A stretch of 6,610 bases of DNA, taken from positions 1 to 6,610 of the forward strand of contig CAMOWO010000043.1 in assembly GCA_946628525.1 (NCBI GenBank), read 5' to 3'. Source of the DNA: an uncultured Bacillota bacterium (GTDB lineage: Bacteria > Bacillota_A > Clostridia > Peptostreptococcales > Anaerovoracaceae). Position 1 is the stretch's first letter. The number at the start of each line of letters is the position of its first letter. The notes below the pieces were generated by a model that saw nothing but the letters and a program-made list of their open reading frames with translations, did no database searches and was not told where the DNA came from. Shown in pieces: positions 5,069-6,610 of this stretch. The position numbers were made by a program, and so were the translations under genes.

Positions 5069-5610
5069 ATATAGTGATCACCCTCTTCTGGGAATTCTTC
5101 AAGATCGGACTTTTCGCGGTGGGAGGCGGACCTGCGACGCTGCCGTTTCTCATGGATCTTACCAAGTCTCACGACTGGTTCACCATGACCGAGCTGACGA
5201 ACATGGTCGCGATAAGTGAGAGCACGCCGGGCCCTCTGGGCCTGAACATGGCCACCTACGCGGGGGTGGAGACCATGGGCATCTGGGGCGGACTCGTGGC
5301 TTCTTTGGGGCTGGCGACACCGAGCGTGATCATCATCATACTGATCGCAAAATTCCTCGAGAATTTCAACGAGAACCCCATCGTCAAAAGCGCGATGTTC
5401 GGCATCAAACCGGCGGTGTGCGGCATCATCGCGGCGGCAGTCCTGGACCTGTGCTACGTGTCACTTTATATCGACGGCGAGCTCATCATCCCGTCCATCG
5501 TGATCGCCGTAGTGGTCTTCGTGGCGCTCCAGATCAAGAAACTGAACAGGATCCATCCGTTCTTCTGGTTTGCAGCGTCGGCAGCCGTAGCTATCGTTTT
5601 CAAATTGTAG
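5065..5610 (+). CDS. CHR-family (chromate transporter) short-chain protein, second of a pair
   Basis: The 181-aa partner of the preceding protein has the same domain: VGGGPATLP at 19-27, SESTPGPLGLNMATYAG at 51-67 and LATPS at 83-87, with hydrophobic stretches at about 5-25, 74-97, 111-134 and 140-157. In the studied paired CHR systems both short proteins are needed, so they probably form one heteromeric carrier with opposite topologies. I chose the start at 5065, which overlaps the previous stop (ATGA) and has GGGAGG at 5050-5055; the frame is open much further upstream (to 4663), but that extension only re-reads the first CHR gene in another frame and is arginine-rich nonsense. tilS follows after 4 nt. 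Confidence 0.92.
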   Translation: MNIVITLFWEFFKIGLFAVGGGPATLPFLMDLTKSHDWFTMTELTNMVAISESTPGPLGLNMATYAGVETMGIWGGLVASLGLATPSVIIIILIAKFLENFNENPIVKSAMFGIKPAVCGIIAAAVLDLCYVSLYIDGELIIPSIVIAVVVFVALQIKKLNRIHPFFWFAASAAVAIVFKL

Positions 5611-5614
5611 TGAT

Positions 5615-6610
5615 ATGCTGGATAAAGTAAGAGAAACCATAAATAAATACGGACTTTTGGACAGAAACACTCACGTCGTTCTGGGCCTCAGCGGGGGCCC
5701 TGATTCCGTGAGCCTTTTTTATGCGCTGAGAGCGCTGGGATACGAGATCCATGCCGTTCACGTGGACCACGGACTGCGGGAGACAGCGGCAAGAGACGCG
5801 GCTTTCGTGCAAAAAATGTGCGCGGCCTCCGGCGTGACCTGCAGGGTGGTTTCCGCAGACTGCGCGGGCCTCGCAAAGGACCTGGGGATGACCACGGAAG
5901 AGGCCGGAAGGAAGATCCGATACGAGGCGTTCTGCCAGGAAGCGGACGCTGTGAAGGCGGCAGGGCATGCGGTGAAGATCGCCGTGGCCCACAATGCAGA
6001 CGATCAGGCAGAAACAGTGCTCTTCCGGCTCATGAGGGGAACAGGTCCTGACGGGCTGGCAGGCATGGCGCACAGCCGCTATGAGGGCGGTTATCAGGTG
6101 ATCCGGCCGCTTCTGGATGTGAGCCGCGCGGAGATCGAAGAGTATTGCAGAGCAAATGGTCTGGAGTACATGACGGACGAGACCAACGAAGTGCCGGCCT
6201 ATACGAGAAACAGCATCCGGCTGGAACTTCTTCCATTCATGAGAGAAAAATACAACGCCAACATCTCGGAGGCCCTCTGCCGTCTGGCATCCATCGCAGG
6301 GGAAGACAAGGACTATCTGCGGCAGCAGACCGAGGCTGCATATGAAGACTGCCTCAGAGAGAAGGTGCTGGACAGAAGCAGCCTTCTGAAACTTCATCCA
6401 TCCATCAGAAGAAGAGTCCTGATGAAGGCCATCCGTATGGCGGGACTCACAGAAGACGTGTCCTACGAGCGGCTGGAGGCGACAGAAGAAGCGCTGGCGC
6501 GAAACAATGAAACGAGAGTGATCCAGCTCCCGAAGGGATTCGAAATTGTCATCGCCTTTGATGAGGTGAGAGTGAAGGCTCCGGAAGATGCAAAGGATGC
6601 CCGGGAGCAC
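5615..6610 (+). CDS. tilS: tRNA(Ile)-lysidine synthase, 3' end beyond the window
   Basis: TilS uses ATP to attach lysine to C34 of the CAU-anticodon tRNA-Ile, switching it from Met to Ile reading; it is essential in most bacteria and acts in the cytosol. The 332 residues visible include the N-type ATP-pyrophosphatase P-loop SGGPDS (26-31), HVDHGLR (49-55), HNADDQAETVLFRLMRGTG (126-144) and the YTRNSIRLELLP motif (196-207), followed by the start of the central and C-terminal tRNA-binding domains. Usual length is about 430-470 aa, so roughly a quarter is missing at the right edge. The ATG lies 4 nt after the second CHR stop without a clear ribosome binding site, suggesting translational coupling. 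In Firmicutes tilS is often followed by hpt and ftsH, which would lie beyond the window. Confidence 0.96.
   Translation, partial: MLDKVRETINKYGLLDRNTHVVLGLSGGPDSVSLFYALRALGYEIHAVHVDHGLRETAARDAAFVQKMCAASGVTCRVVSADCAGLAKDLGMTTEEAGRKIRYEAFCQEADAVKAAGHAVKIAVAHNADDQAETVLFRLMRGTGPDGLAGMAHSRYEGGYQVIRPLLDVSRAEIEEYCRANGLEYMTDETNEVPAYTRNSIRLELLPFMREKYNANISEALCRLASIAGEDKDYLRQQTEAAYEDCLREKVLDRSSLLKLHPSIRRRVLMKAIRMAGLTEDVSYERLEATEEALARNNETRVIQLPKGFEIVIAFDEVRVKAPEDAKDAREH

Noticed and set aside
5600..6610. Long open frame on the - strand (336 codons) opposite the right end
   Set aside because: It is the shadow of tilS, which shows all expected motifs on the + strand; the antisense product is Cys/His/Arg-rich with no recognisable domain.

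Overview
The window looks like chromosomal DNA from a strictly Gram-positive-type, low-to-mid GC anaerobe of the Clostridia (Bacillota). The reasons are the strong AGGAGG-type ribosome binding sites, clean sigma-A promoters, heavy use of AGA/AGG arginine codons, the rplM-rpsI pair with a structured leader, and a paired short chromate-transporter operon next to tilS. The family cannot be fixed from the sequence; an Anaerovoracaceae/Mogibacterium-like member is only a guess.

Layout, all genes on the + strand. (1) Positions 1-317 hold a small unrecognised ORF that may be the 3' end of a longer gene. (2) Positions 318-547 are a regulatory intergenic region. A weak terminator-like element and a GC-rich direct repeat are followed by a consensus extended -10 promoter, overlapped by a perfect 12-bp inverted repeat and surrounded by further copies of the same half-site (AATCAACA). 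(3) Positions 548-2419 encode a 623-aa protein with an XRE/Cro-type helix-turn-helix at the N-terminus and a complete AMP-forming acyl-CoA synthetase-like enzyme behind it. A strong Shine-Dalgarno and ATG lie exactly at the domain junction, so the gene may make both a DNA-binding fusion enzyme and a free ligase. (4) Positions 2436-3527 are a ribosomal protein unit: consensus promoter, about 157-nt structured leader, rplM (L13), rpsI (S9), intrinsic terminator. (5) From 3531 to the right edge there is a new transcription unit: extended -10 promoter, a 5'-UTR hairpin, a stand-alone E2-like (CAT-fold) acyltransferase homologue whose catalytic His is replaced by Glu, two short CHR-family membrane proteins, and tilS (cut by the window end). 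These four genes are linked by ATGA overlaps or a 4-nt gap.

The main candidate for something undescribed is the XRE-ligase fusion with its own operator array. A natural model is an autoregulated metabolic enzyme whose repressor activity could respond to its substrate, its acyl-adenylate or its product; this is inference. Second is the co-transcription of a catalytically altered E2-like protein with a CHR transporter pair. The rest is ordinary housekeeping sequence.
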